Of a stretch of DNA of 64,000 nt, positions 39,601 to 51,204 are shown piece after piece; within the stretch, counting starts at the first letter, position 1, and each line of letters opens with the position of its first letter. The position numbers were made by a program, and so were the translations under genes. Origin of the DNA: Dermatemys mawii (Eukaryota > Chordata > Testudines > Dermatemydidae). Location of the stretch: contig ML677330.1 in assembly GCA_007922305.1 (NCBI GenBank), positions 1,205,109 through 1,269,108 of the forward strand. Direction: 5' to 3'. A model generated the notes under the pieces. The model searched no databases and was not told the DNA's origin. It saw only the letters and a list, made by a program, of their open reading frames with translations.

Positions 39601-42600
39601 AGAAGTAAAAATCACTCCCAGATGTGGATGGTCAGCATTAGACCTTTTTTTTTAAAAAAAAAATCAGGATAATTTTAGTTAGGTGCCAATATATAGATTT
39701 AGGAGCCTAACTTTAGTAGCCCACTTTTTAAAAAATTGAACACAAAAAATTCACAATGTATACTCTTTTGTCTTAGAATACACACACAAAAAATCAATAC
39801 AAGTCAACTTTTGATTTATTAATTTTTAAATGACAAATCTCAATGTACTGGAACAAATTCTGCTTTCTGTTGTGCAATCTTATTGTCCTACTGTATATTT
39901 GGCTTCATTACCTTTATTACTCTTTTTGTTCATGCTTATATGAAACAATGTTCCACTGCTGTGATAAACATTAACCACAATAAAGTACAGTCTGGAAAGA
40001 AAGTGACATTCTGAAGTTTTTCCTTCAATAATATACTATATATCTTTGTGGGAGAAAGTCAAGATTAAAATTAGAGATTAATGTTCCTATACTTGGAAAT
40101 ATGTACAGTTGTAAAAATAATTATAACATGAATCAGTCCTTCCAAGCTAATTTGAAGGCTTTTCACTGCTATTTAGCAGAGTGCATTGACTTTAATTGCA
40201 TAGAGAACACGCCTGGCTTGTAGTTTACTTCCAAGAGGCACAATTTCACTTGACCTTCAAAAGATAATATCAGAATTATATTCTAATAATGTTGGGTTTT
40301 CTTCATGAACTGAACTGCACTAAGGTACAAACTTTCTCTTTCCTCTGACTATAGTTCTTTTTTTTTTTTTGGTTTGTTTTAAATTTTTTCCTCATGGAAA
40401 GAAAACTGATAAGCATGACTGTTTTCTTTTTCTTCCATAATCTCTCTCTCTCTCCAGTGTCTCCCGTTTTCTTTGTTCTTTGTCTGTCGGTCTCATATTT
40501 TCCCTTACAATATCAGAAAACATTCCAATATTTTCCATACCAAACACAATGCCCTCTTGTTATCTAGCAATTTATTTACAGCATTTTCTTTCCTTCCTAA
40601 TGAAGGTATGAAAAATAATATCTTTGCATTGTAGGACAAAGTATAGAATAATAGTCTATGTTGCTAGAATAGGTTCACAGATTCTGAAAGAATAGGCTAA
40701 CAAATCTAAATTTATGTTCTTCAAACTGCTGCTCTTTTCTCTGTGTCCTCTTTTCTAATTCATTATTATTAATTATTATTATTATACTTTAAAAGCTCTT
40801 CTGTAGTAGCAGTTATCTGGGCTTGTGAAAGACACTTTAATGCTTGTCTTGTTTTTTCAGTGGTATCTTTGATTTATGCAATCTGGAAAAAAGAAACAGA
40901 TTTTAAATGAAGGGCCAAATTCTGCTAGTCATATTTATGAAAGTAGTCCTATCAACTATATATAAGAAAGAGGAGACAGTTTTAGCCAAAATAGTATACA
41001 AATGTGTTTCAGATCATCCTGCTAAGTTACAATAATCATTCCTCTTTAGAAAACTCTTCCTATGGATTCAGTGTGAAAATACATACAACAAATTCTCTTT
41101 TTATATCCATAAATATGTTTAACAAAACAAGATATTTTGACTAAATCATTTTTTAAATTAAATCTTCCATGTATTTTTTAAAAAGGTAGACTTAGAACAG
41201 CAACAAAAAAACTAGGCACAAAGACAGCTTTGTGTATACAAAAAGAAAAACATCACTTTCTCTTCTTCCGCATCCCACACACCTACCTATCCACTCATTA
41301 TACGCTTTCAAAGAAATATGACCAGACAAAGCTAACGAACAAAATGATACTTAAAAATTATGGGCTAGAAAATATTAAAATGTATAACATGGGTGGCATG
41401 TTAGTCTAAGGGAACTAAGTTAGGACACAGACTATGTGCTTAGTGAAACACAAAAGCTATAGGATGGCCTCAGACTGAATTCACAACCAAACAATTCAAG
41501 TGTTTTTTAAAAAATAATTTCTGAGAGATAGAACTATAAAAATTCAAAAAATGGAACAAAGTAAATGCCATATGATTTAAATAACAAGCATATCTCAAAG
41601 TGTATCTTTTTACTATGTGCTTAGAAACAGTGTTTATATGTAAACTTTGATGTATTCTTTCTGTGTGTCTGAGCATCAGTAGATGGAAATTAACTGTTGA
41701 CTTTGAGGACAGCCTGGGATTTTTATTGACATGAACTAAACTGTTCCGTACAATGCAAAAGCTTAAAATTAGGACTGGAGTTGCCAATGTAAAAAATATT
41801 TCTTTGAAGCTCCAACTACAAAGCATTTTTTAAAGTCATTGCAATGAAACATTTTGCTTTTTTGAAAAAAAGACTTTTATGTGACACCACACATATCCAT
41901 TTAGCATTCTTTCTATTTAATATACTAAATTGCCTAAACAAATAACAATATTTCACAATTTTCATTCCTTACATAAACACATCTCAATTAGATCCTTAGG
42001 ACTCAAGATCCATCAAATCTTTTCTTTATCATTGACCTTTACTAGAACAATCCCAGACAGATCCAGTAATTTTTTAATTAATGGATAAAAATTTTCATAT
42101 GTGTTTTATTGCTGTAACACTTGCTTTAGAATCAGATAATTGAATAGCACTATAAATTAAGTGTGCCCGCTTCAAAAGAGATGATGGGTTCCAAAAATAT
42201 TTTAAAACATTTCAATTATGTTAAAATTAACTTTTAAAATTTCTATTCAAAGTTATTTTTAATTTCATGAAAATGTCATCAAAAAGTAAACCAATAAAGA
42301 AAATAACCTTACATTCCTGTCTCTTGATGGATTTCCCTGCTTTGGAACTATCTGCAATACGCTTTGATCGTGAAACTATAATAGCTACAAGGTTTGTTTT
42401 ATCAGAGCTCCATCTTGATGCAGGTCTTGTGTCCTCTCTCTCTTGCTCCTCCCCCCCACCAACTTTCCTCCTTACTGTTACTAGATTATATTGGTATTCA
42501 CTAACCACACTCTCTCTTTCCCTCTCTTATCTTCTTGCCTTCTTTCTTGACCTCAAGTACCTCTCCTTCCAGTCCTCTGTGTCCCAGACCATTTCTTGCC

Positions 42601-42761
42601 CGACCTTTTGACTAGCGTAACCTCTGGATGTTCCCTCAACAATTTCTTCCTTGAATGCCATTGGACCATCCTGCTTTTCTTCTGCAGCATATTTTAGAAG
42701 TGGAATCATTTTTAGGGCGGCTCAGGCACCTGCTTTCACATCAGTGCATATATGTCAATGG
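36655..42761. other. Non-coding stretch, no gene recognised
   Basis: Contains an alternating CG/CA tract (38119-38157), a (TTA)n tract around 40761-40785, and possibly a decayed AGGTGCC-type palindrome near 39670-39720. No exon is supported. Confidence 0.45.
38119..38157. repeat. Alternating (CG)n(CA)n tract, 39 bp
   Basis: Uninterrupted pyrimidine-purine alternation: CGCGCGCACGCGCGCGCG-type sequence followed by about nine CA units. Such sequence can adopt Z-DNA in vitro. The CpG-dense half is unusual because CpG is normally depleted in vertebrate DNA. Confidence 0.92.
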
Positions 42762-42860
42762 AAAAAGAATGGGAATATTTGTGGCATCTTAGAGACTAAC
42801 AAATTTATTTCAGCATAAGTTTTCGTAGGCTATAGCCCACTTCATCGGATGCATAGAATT
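42762..42860 (+). repeat. Reptile interspersed repeat (GTGGCATCTTAGAGACTAAC type)
   Basis: GTGGCATCTTAGAGACTAAC, then AAATTTATTTCAGCATAAGT, then CCACTTCATCGGATGCATAG follow the well-known repeat whose inverse reads TGCATCCGATGAAGTGGGCT. Related to 16430-16470 and 33597-33779. The 5' half is missing. Confidence 0.85.
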
Positions 42861-42929
42861 AGTCCAGATTTATACTGGTATAAGTGAGAACAAAATTTTT
42901 CCTGAAATGTGTCAACTGTTCTTATACCA

Positions 42930-42937
42930 CTCTAGTG
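42930..42937. repeat. 8-bp target-site duplication, left (CTCTAGTG)
   Basis: Identical to 43406-43413, flanking the hAT-type element. TA at positions 4-5. Confidence 0.92.
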
Positions 42938-43405
42938 CTGTGTTTCCCAGACTGTGTTCCATGGAACACAGGTGTTCCGCACGATGTGAATAGGTGTTCC
43001 GTGAAAGAATCGTAATTTTAAAAAAGAGTCTTTAACTTTTTTTGATTTTAAATTTGGCATATTTGAAGCATAGTTTACAACTCTTTTTAATTACTATAAT
43101 TTAACATAAAACTCTTTTTCCGGTTATTGATAGATCTCCTATTGAATATCATGGCATAAAAAGAATTTTGACTCTTGCACTTGTTTTTTGTACTACTTTT
43201 TACGTGCTTTCCAGTTAGAAATTATTAGTTCAAGTTATTTAAAAATTGTATTTGTGCTTTGTTTTATAAAATATAATATATTTGAGCATAAATAATGCAA
43301 TTTTTATTTGAAAACCAAACAATTACAAAATAATATTATAAGCGTTCCATAAATATATACCAGGCTAAAAAGTGTTCTGTGGCCAAAAAAGTTTGGGAAA
43401 CACTG
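42938..43405. mobile_element. Non-autonomous hAT-type transposon, 468 bp
   Basis: The right end AAGTTTGGGAAACACTG is the inverse of the left end CTGTGTTTCCCAGACTG (three mismatches over 17 bases), and an exact 8-bp CTCTAGTG lies on each side. The second base of the left end is T where hAT termini normally have A. Both ends are followed by GTTCC or GTTCT direct motifs (TGTTCCATGGAACAC, AGTGTTCTGTGG). The AT-rich interior encodes no transposase, so it depended on a transposase supplied elsewhere. Confidence 0.93.
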
Positions 43406-43413
43406 CTCTAGTG

Positions 43414-46400
43414 GAACCACTCCTTTTTTCCCCCACTCAACACTCTCTTGGATAGACTTACAAGACATGTCTCATTTTCATTATAAAACATGAACTTGTC
43501 AAGATTTGTCTATTTATCAATTTATTAAAAGTTATCTGTGCTGAGGTAATCTTTAAAATCTTCAGTTAGAAATATTTGTTTCAACTGAAAATGTTGCATC
43601 CATATTTGAATGAATTCAATGTTTTTCTAACCTCATTCTCCTATTTCTATCAAATCACAAAGAGCTCAGTCACTCAGCTGTTGTACAACAGCATATTTTG
43701 TACGAAGTCTATCTGTATATATTGCAATACATAAGTGACTCATCTTCTTCCTCTTCTGTATCCATGCCATACATGTAATGATAAGTCATGATGCAATATT
43801 ACCTATCCCAGCAATATATTCTAAATAGCTACTGTAACCATCAAAATAATACAACATTGACTTAAGTGTCTCATAGACTTGCCCCCTCTTATCTAGGCTA
43901 TCTTTTAAAGCCATACACTCACACTTTGACTCATATAATGAGATCCAGAGTTTCTGGTGACTCCATCTCCTAGGCTTAAAATACTGGTTGGTCAGACCTT
44001 CAGATGCTACATGCCAAGTCCTTAGCCACTGGTTCTGCATGATATTAATAAAGGCTTGGTCATTTACATATTTTAGCTGAGAATTGAAGCTAGTTGTTAG
44101 ATAGCTATATCTCCTTTAGGTAAGCAATTATGTACTCTACAGATGTATTTTCATAATTGTTAATGTGTAAAATAAAGAGGATGATGGCTATAAAAATTGT
44201 CATAAAAGAATATACTGATAAATGTTGCCTTTTTTCAAACTGTGTTGTATATGGTACAACTGTATGAAAGTTCAAAGCAAATTTCCATGAAATTTCATCC
44301 AAATTCATTAAATTCCATAACTTAATTCAGAGCTAGTTCATGCCAAAAAAAATTCACCTTTCCATGAAATTTGGGTGGCATAGCTATTTCCCTGCACAGA
44401 AGATACACAGGTGTGAGGAAACACTTCCATGCAAAAATGTATTAATTCAAGTGACACAGCATGCATCTCTGTAATTTCTCCTTTATGGAAAGGAGGGAAA
44501 CAGGGGGAGAAGGGTTAAGGAGAGAAACACATGCACACACAAATTTTCTGAGATATAAGGAGGAGACGCAGAGAGTACTCAAGGAATGAGAAAGAGGAAA
44601 GGTAAAGCACTGGGAGATGCCTACTGCAGCACTGGCAAATGAAGGTATAAAGTGAGGAAAGAGTTTACTCTGGGGAAAGATTTTGAAAAAAAACCAGCCA
44701 CAGGAAATGCTATTCCTGCTACCTGTGTTGTGGAGTGAAATCAGCCATCATCTCTGGCATTGGGTAGGACATCAGCAATAGAGGTCACACTTCCAGAGTA
44801 CATAGAAAGAGAGGAAATGGTGGTGTGAATAGGTTCTCATTCACAAGAAACCCAGAGAAAGAACGACTGGCAGGAATAAGAAATGATGGCATGTGTAGCA
44901 GCATTATATTGGGTGAATCCTACATTACTAAAAGGAGCTTTCATTTCTACAACCAGTATTTATCAGCTTGACCAACATGCCAGCCAAAAGGGAGGCCTAT
45001 TGGAGTCATATGGATGCAGCCAATGATATCTTTCCTTACAAAGAGAGTGAGCATCATTTGCTGTCCCACACTGAGTTAGAGGAGTGAGTCACACATCTCC
45101 CATAGCCTGATGGAAAGATTAAGGTAAACATTTTATTAGGCAATGTGTATTGGTGCCAGAAGGAGGCTAATTCCTCATGGGAACAGAAATGGATGGATAC
45201 AGACTTGGGAACACCTTTCTCGGTATATTTATATATAGTTCCTATTTCTTTGGGAAAAGATGGACTAACAAAAGCCAAATGGATGGCAAAATACAGGTCT
45301 GAATTCAAAGTCTCTAACTAAACCGTTTGTCTGTTACTGTATCCAGGTTCTACTTCCAAGTTTCAGTGTTGTGATCCCACCCAAAACATATTAAAGAATT
45401 CTGTGCATTGAGAATATAATTACAGCTCACGTCCCTTAGCCTGCTGTCCAATCAATATCAACCTCCAAATGGAATCATCTTGTCTGGAATTCTGCTGTTC
45501 CCTCTACTGCTTCCACTGAAGTCAATCAGCATAAAATGTCTCATTGACTTCCGTGGAAGACAATAGGTTTAAAAAGATGGAATACCCTGCCCTAGATACT
45601 GTCAGGTATACTGCTAGGCCAATTATTTCCACAGAACAATTTATCTAATGTAGACTTTGCTTTCCAGTTCACAATTTTTACACATTTATTTTGGTCAGAT
45701 ATAAATGGTCTAAGTCATGTGACACTGTTTCTATTCTCTGATTAGATGAACTAGTTTTATAAAACAGAAAATCTCCTATTTCCATAGAAAAGATATCCAT
45801 GAATATTAGTCAAACAGTTATGAATCTATTATGCAAATAGTCTTTTTAAAATAGCCACAAAACCACAATTTGCATGCATGAATATACTCAGAAGCATATT
45901 ATGTACATACTTTTTTGTGACACTTTTGCTTTCCACTGGTATTCCTGAATAAAACTTCACTTACTCACCATATTCATAACTTAGCAGATAACAAAGATTA
46001 ATAAATACAGCAAAAATGTAACTTTTTTCCCCTTCTTCTATTTACCCAGCTCTGGTCTGAGGCTGCTGTAGCAACTAATCAACCCTTATGATCTCATATT
46101 ATTTTCTTTCATTAAAATTATTAGCCTTTTTTCTCTACCACTTTTGCAGCAGCAGTAATTGTAATTCGGCTATGGTGCAACAGCAAAAAAGTGATTTGGG
46201 CAGTCAAACTGTGCAGGTATAATTTATCCTAAAATAAAGCAGCTTAAGATAACTGTTTTTGTTTAAGAAAATAAGTTAAAAGTTGAATAATATATTTAGA
46301 GCATATGGCAAGTGCATTTGATTTAGTAACTTATCCATTTTATAAAATTTCCTAGAGCATTCAAGTTCTGTAAAAATTGTGGCTATTGCCAAAGGGAGTA

Positions 46401-48008
46401 ACTCTTTATGTTCTATAGTAAAAAGTTATTTCTTCTTTCCTTACAACTGCCAGGAAAGATGTCTTAACACTTTAAGTTGTCTGCAATTAAGCATAACATA
46501 AAATGGTTTTCACTACTGTTTCATGAAAAGAAGTTGAAATTCCCAGAGAGGCTGTAAGTTTTCAGCACTCTTATTTGAGGACTGAGAAACAGTCATAACT
46601 ATTTCCCTGACAGGTTGGACTAAGGCTGCCAAACACCCACGGAAACACACTTTGTGTATATCAAACACCATTCAGCAAATGGAAATCCAGCTGGGGAGCT
46701 GTTCTTTCACTCCTCAAGTTTCAAGTATTTATAGATTAAAATAACTAATTTCAGTAGGTGAAACTCCTACCATAACAAAACAGTTTAATGAAGCAGTTAC
46801 GGCAATTTCTTGACATGCGAAGTGAAAATTCTAAAACAAAACAAAAAACAAAACAAAGAGTAAGTCTCTTGAGGTTAACTTGACAGAGCTTTCCAACTTT
46901 ATAAAATGTGTGCGGTTCACAAGAGGCATATAATATTTTTGTACCATTACCTAGCAGGGACCCAAGGCTCAGGGACTTGGTAGCTGTATAAAAAGTTTCT
47001 CCCTCTCATATAATAAAAATGTAGCCTTAAATGCAGTCCAAGATACTGCTTTTAAGTACAACACCAAGAATGCACAAAGGTATTTAATAGAACCATATAG
47101 TAACCCAAATAAATGTTTAATGTCTCCCCCCACCACACTGTGCATTTACAAAGAGCAATATATTGTTCCTCATTTTCAAGCTCTACAGACATATTACAGA
47201 GGATCAGATTATGGCTCTCCTTGCATAGATGTACCAGGAGAGACAGGGGGATTACATGGTGGTCTGAGCACAAGGCTCTGTGCTTTAGCTATACTAACAC
47301 CAAAAAATGGCTGTGGATGGGCCTTGGTTCAAATCACCTTCCGCACTGGCTGCTGGAGCAAATGTGGTTGCGGGAGGGGACAGGGACACAAGCTACACCC
47401 TTTTAAAGGATGTAGACTGACCACTGCACCATATATTTTCTTCCTTAGGCTGATCCCTGGAAATGGCTGCAAGAGAATTCCATACTATGGCAATGGTTTA
47501 ACAGTAGCACTGACATTTTAACTCAGTGATAAAAATCAAAGACAACCAACAAACACAGAATATTCCAGCCTCCTACAAAAAAAAAAACAAAAAACAAAAA
47601 AACCAATCTAACCAACACACTTTCTCCTACCACGAGTTATGGTAGCAGAGCTGGATCAGTATCCTTCCTGCCACAGGCTCATTATCCCCAACTGCATTGT
47701 CTGACTTCATGATGCCACCAGTGCAGGCTTCATAGTGCCCTGCTGAATTTGACCCCTCCCCCCACACAAGCCTCCCTGATTTTTTACGTGAGGGCCAGGA
47801 ATCATGCAACTATCCTGCAGAAGGGGCAAGACCACTATGTGGAAAGGTGCGGAGGGACACCCAGCTTGGCTATTTCCTCTTCCACCTAGGTCACAGCCAT
47901 TCTGAAAAAATAAAAACTCATCAACATGACCTTCTAGAATTCAAACCTCACTCTGTGCAATAAAATCCTTAAAGAATAGATAATGAGCCAAACACATTTA
48001 GGGAGGTT
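43414..48008. other. Non-coding stretch with one strong short hairpin
   Basis: No gene recognised. The hairpin at 45510-45559 is listed separately. (AAAAC)n-like tracts occur at 46832-46858 and 47577-47604. The block 46030-46250 and the open frames at 47113-47521 do not resemble a known family. Confidence 0.45.
45510..45559. repeat. 50-bp palindromic repeat
   Basis: CTTCCACTGAAGTCAAT and ATTGACTTCCGTGGAAG are inverted copies with 16 of 17 bases matching, separated by 16 bases. It shows the CACTGAAGTCAAT core shared by the other short palindromes of the window. Confidence 0.85.
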
Positions 48009-48135
48009 AGTAATTATTAATTCTGTTATTTCATTACCGTTGTGCCTACTGGCAACAGATTACAATTGTGCCGGGGGCTGTACAGATACACAGTAAGAAA
48101 TCTCTGCTCCAAAGCTCTTAGAATCTGAGTATAAA
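48009..48135. repeat. Ancient interspersed repeat (GCTGTACAGATACACAG type)
   Basis: TAATTATTAATTCTGTTATT followed by GGGGGCTGTACAGATACACA, then CTGCTCCAAAGCTCTTAGAATC, corresponds to a widespread reptile repeat with consensus elements GGCGCTGTACAAACACA and CCCCAAAGAGCTTACAATC. I do not assign a family name with confidence. Confidence 0.65.
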
Positions 48136-48251
48136 TGATCATTTGCTGTAAGTAGCAGAGTCAGTACATGACCCTGATATTTATGTATCTGTTTTAAATG
48201 TGTTAATAAGCTGCCCCCACAGAGTGCTAATGTTAATAAGCTGCTATATTT

Positions 48252-48313
48252 CTGGTTTAATATCTTTAGATGTGGACATCTGCTATATTACGTCTATCTT
48301 TCTGAGGTCACAG
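48252..48313. repeat. 62-bp direct repeat, copy 1
   Basis: Matches 49340-49401 with one difference (G at 48292, C at 49380). The shared part includes TTTAGATGTGGACATCTGCT and CTTTCTGAGGTCACAG. Spacing between copies is 1088 bp. Confidence 0.95.
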
Positions 48314-49339
48314 AGAATGAAATGAGCATGAAGGCATATAGATAGAATAAGTAAAAAGGTAAGAGTATTTATATTTTTACTTTCCATTCATTAAACAGAA
48401 TGGTACCACTCCATCAAAGCCCTCTATACAAAGCTGGTTCTAACTCAGCAACTTGACCTGTTCAAACCCAACTTCTCAAATACACTATTTACATGTCAAA
48501 AGAGATTATTCACTGATCATCACATTTGTGCTCTGTATTTTTGGATGATTAGAGGAACAAACAGTGATCACCAATCTAAACACCATCACTTACAACATGG
48601 TTTGCAAAACCGAAAATTGTTCGTTTTGAGCCGCTATGGTTATTGATTCTTTAGCTTTGATTTTTCTGGATGTTCAATACCAACAATCATCACTGGACCC
48701 AGACAGTATTGAGAAAAAGCACAATCATGATGCTACATTTCCCTCTAGCAACTGCAGCAAAGTTGTGCCAGTGCGGGCCATCGACCTGGCAGCTTATGTT
48801 GGCTCAAGCATTGAGCAGTGCAAGGTCCATCTCATCTAAACTTCACTTCATCCTTTCCTCTTCCTCTCTTTTCTGGACAATGGACTCAAAGAAAGTAGAG
48901 ATGGGATGCAGGAGGTGGTTGGGTGTGAAATCCCATACTGGCACATAATACACAAATTCCCTGCTAATTACAGAAGATGTAACTCTTCATCCAGACAAAA
49001 TGCAAGCACACATCTATTCTTTACTGGAGAAGTCTCTGCTTAACCTTGTCATCATTTCACAGCTCCTTCAGCATGCTCACAACTTCTTCAGCAGCAGTTA
49101 GTTCTTGAATGTGAATAACTGCATAGTCACCATTTGTAGAGTATGTCTCCACTGGTACAACCTGCATCTTAGATAACCAGCCAGACTCAAACCACCTTGA
49201 AAGTGCCAAAACTGTCCTCTCATCTGTGCACTGTTGGTGGTTTTAATTTACCTCTGAACACGTGCAAATCCAACATTGATTTGCGCATCATAAAGGGGAT
49301 TATGGATTTTGCAGCAGGGATTATTGATAGTCTCCTGAA
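48314..49339. other. 1026-bp block between the 62-bp direct repeats
   Basis: The block is not recognised. On the minus strand a run of about 40 codons upstream of 49040 (with MQVVPVETYS and HIQELTAAEE) looks protein-like before a stop, but I cannot place it in a family. It lies where the RNase H or integrase part of the adjoining Ty3/Gypsy element would be expected, yet shows none of those motifs. Confidence 0.35.
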
Positions 49340-49401
49340 CTGGTTTAATATCTTTAGATGTGGACATCTGCTATATTACCTCTATCTTTCTGAGGTCACA
49401 G
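49340..49401. repeat. 62-bp direct repeat, copy 2
   Basis: See copy 1 at 48252-48313. The sequence beyond each copy differs. Confidence 0.95.
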
Positions 49402-49499
49402 CAGAGCCCTCGGGAGGTCAGGAAGTGTCTCACATATGGGTCTGCAGTCAAGTGCATTGTCATATTGTTTTTATTTAAATTTTTGATTTATTTCCCTGG

Positions 49500-50110
49500 G
49501 TCTAGCTAGCAAGCAGATGAGGTTGTGATCATGATCCGCCACAACTTGCATCATGTTGTTGCTGCATCTGTTCAGCAGAATGCCATCAGCTATTTCACTG
49601 ATCCCTGAAGGTCCTATTAGTATATCTTTGTGCTGGGTGCAGCAGTAAAGAAACCTTCTGCTGAAGGTTTGAGCTCAACCACTCTCAATCATCTGTATCT
49701 ACCTGTTGATGTCCAGAATGTGATGAGGGAGCGAATTTCCTTACGCAGCATCACTGACCAATATCCGTCTTTGGCATCAAGTACAGAGAATTTTTTGCTT
49801 TTGCCAAGTCAAGGAATATTTCTTCAATTTTAGTCATTTGATGGTGAGCTTGTTCTCGTGCTTTATTTTAATTGCTTGTGTCTATGCAAATGTGCAACAT
49901 CAGTGGCTTTTCTATGGCGACCAGGCTGCCTGATCCAATTTTGGGGTTCTGAAACTTTAGCAATGCCACCCTTTCCATTTGTTTATTGTTCCCATTATTT
50001 TTTCTTTTAATGGAATGGGGACTCTGGGAGGTGAATGCTGCACTGGCTGTATCATTTTGTCTACTACCAAGTGTAACATGCCTAGAAGACATCCCTGTCC
50101 TTCAAATACT
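49500..50110 (-). pseudogene. Ty3/Gypsy reverse transcriptase remnant
   Basis: Reverse transcriptase copies the element RNA into DNA. The minus strand shows, in order, PPRVPIPLKEK (around 49994-50042), a finger segment with LVAIEKP and HICID (49868-49930), and the strong motif FSVLDAKDGYW at 49758-49790 carrying the first catalytic aspartate. The segment LKPSAEGF follows. The second catalytic box reads IADG at about 49582-49593, where IADD is expected, so a catalytic aspartate is replaced by glycine. The frame shifts at least between 49957 and 49930. Identity is strong from motif order; enzyme is dead. Confidence 0.9.
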
Positions 50111-50389
50111 AAATCTGTCAACACCTTTGCAGCAGAGACGCCACAGTGCATTGTCTGCTCTGGGTATGGGGTTTGTTTTTGTTTTGCTTGAATAGCTCTT
50201 GTGTCACTAGTTTGTTTCAGGTTTAGTGGCACTAGTTTTATGCATTCACCTGTTTTGGCTAGAAGTTTAGGGGCTTCAGCGTCAGTGGCACTACCTGACA
50301 TTCAAGATATTCTTTTGGTAATTTACATTTTCCTAGTGATATTCTGATCATTCCATCAAATCATTTTAGTTTGGCGTTGCTTGATTGCA

Positions 50390-50530
50390 ATTGCTTTCTT
50401 CATTTGTATAATGCTAAGGAAATCATTTTGGCTCAGCATGTTCACTGATGTCTCACTGTCTATTTGGCATTCAGTTTCCTGTTTGTTTATGGGCTGCTGC
50501 CTGGTCTTTGCATCTGCTACTAGTCTGCAC
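50390..50530 (-). pseudogene. Retroviral-type aspartic protease remnant of the Ty3/Gypsy element
   Basis: On the minus strand the stretch at 50431-50470 reads CQIDSETSVNMLS, matching the aspartic-protease loop where D-S/T-G-A is expected. The glycine is replaced by glutamate (DSE at 50452-50460). The position between zinc knuckle and reverse transcriptase agrees with gag-pol order. In the family this enzyme cleaves the polyprotein. Short and partly inferred from context. Confidence 0.7.
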
Positions 50531-50559
50531 TTCACAAATCATTTATCTTTCCTGTTTTG

Positions 50560-50760
50560 TACTGCATTATTGCCATACAAGTGCAAAAGCTCATCTTCTG
50601 AATCCTTACTTGCTTCCTTGATATGGTGCCCCCCCCACCCGTTAGTAAATTTTGGCATAATGATTTCTACTGCCACAATTATTGCATATGACCTTATATT
50701 ATGTTTTTCTCCACTGTACCCACAGGTCTTCCTTTGCATTTTATCTCCTTTGCTTTGTAT
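50560..50760 (-). pseudogene. Nucleocapsid zinc-knuckle remnant of the Ty3/Gypsy element
   Basis: The minus strand shows KTCGYSGEKHNIRSYA at about 50690-50737, resembling CxxCGxxHxxxxCPAxG with two cysteines replaced by serine. An acidic stretch SKDSEDELLHLY follows, as in the linker before the protease. In the family this domain binds the genomic RNA. Assignment depends on context. Confidence 0.65.
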
Positions 50761-50829
50761 TTATATATTTTTGCTTCTGGCGTGTCTTTCCTTGTCTTTT
50801 CATGCTTTCCCTGTGCTAGTTAGTGAATT

Positions 50830-51092
50830 ATGGTATTTTAATCTGCACCAGAGGGGTGTAAATTCTAGGGTGCACTAGCTGGCCTGTGTGGACCCAGCTG
50901 GCATGCACTAGAAATTCCCTAGTGCACATTAATGTAGTACTGTTTGAAATAAGACTACATTAATACACACTGGGGCACTTTTAGTGAACACCAGCAAAGT
51001 CCACATGGGCCAGTAAGAATGTGATATGCTAGTGAGCACTAGAATTTACAGCAATCTGATGCGGATTATACAGCCATGTAGACAAGCCCTGT
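50830..51092. mobile_element. Non-autonomous DNA transposon fragment nested in the retrotransposon
   Basis: It contains CTGCACCAGAGGGGTGTAAA, CATTAATGTAGTACTGTTTG, AGACTACATTAATACACACT and GGGCACTTTTAGTGAACACC and ends with ATGTAGACAAGCCCTG. I recognise this as a common reptile MITE whose outer end reads CAGGGCTTGTCTACA when inverted. The left terminus is not clear. It separates the capsid part of gag from the zinc knuckle, so it is younger than the retrotransposon. Confidence 0.75.
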
Positions 51093-51165
51093 ATCTACTC
51101 CAAATATGTACTCCATTTGAATGCAAGCTGGTTCACTAGTTTTTCATATCTATAGCTCTTGTTAG

Positions 51166-51203
51166 AGCTTTAGATATGAAACGTAGCTTTAGATATGAAA
51201 TGT
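51166..51203. repeat. 19-bp tandem duplication
   Basis: AGCTTTAGATATGAAACGT is followed directly by AGCTTTAGATATGAAATGT, 18 of 19 bases identical. Confidence 0.95.
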
Positions 51204-51204
51204 A

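Noticed and set aside
47230..47370. Possible tRNA-derived element with a GGTTCAAATC B-box-like match at 47328
   Set aside because: No matching A box at proper spacing, no cloverleaf and no recognisable SINE body; a single 10-base match is not enough.
48252..49401. 62-bp direct repeats as LTRs of a short retroelement
   Set aside because: Copies lack TG...CA ends, a primer-binding site and a target-site duplication; they are too short for LTRs.
50381..50878. Longest open frame in the window (165 codons, plus strand)
   Set aside because: It lies antisense to the protease and zinc-knuckle remnants of the Ty3/Gypsy element and its translation shows no domain; it is a by-product of the opposite coding strand.
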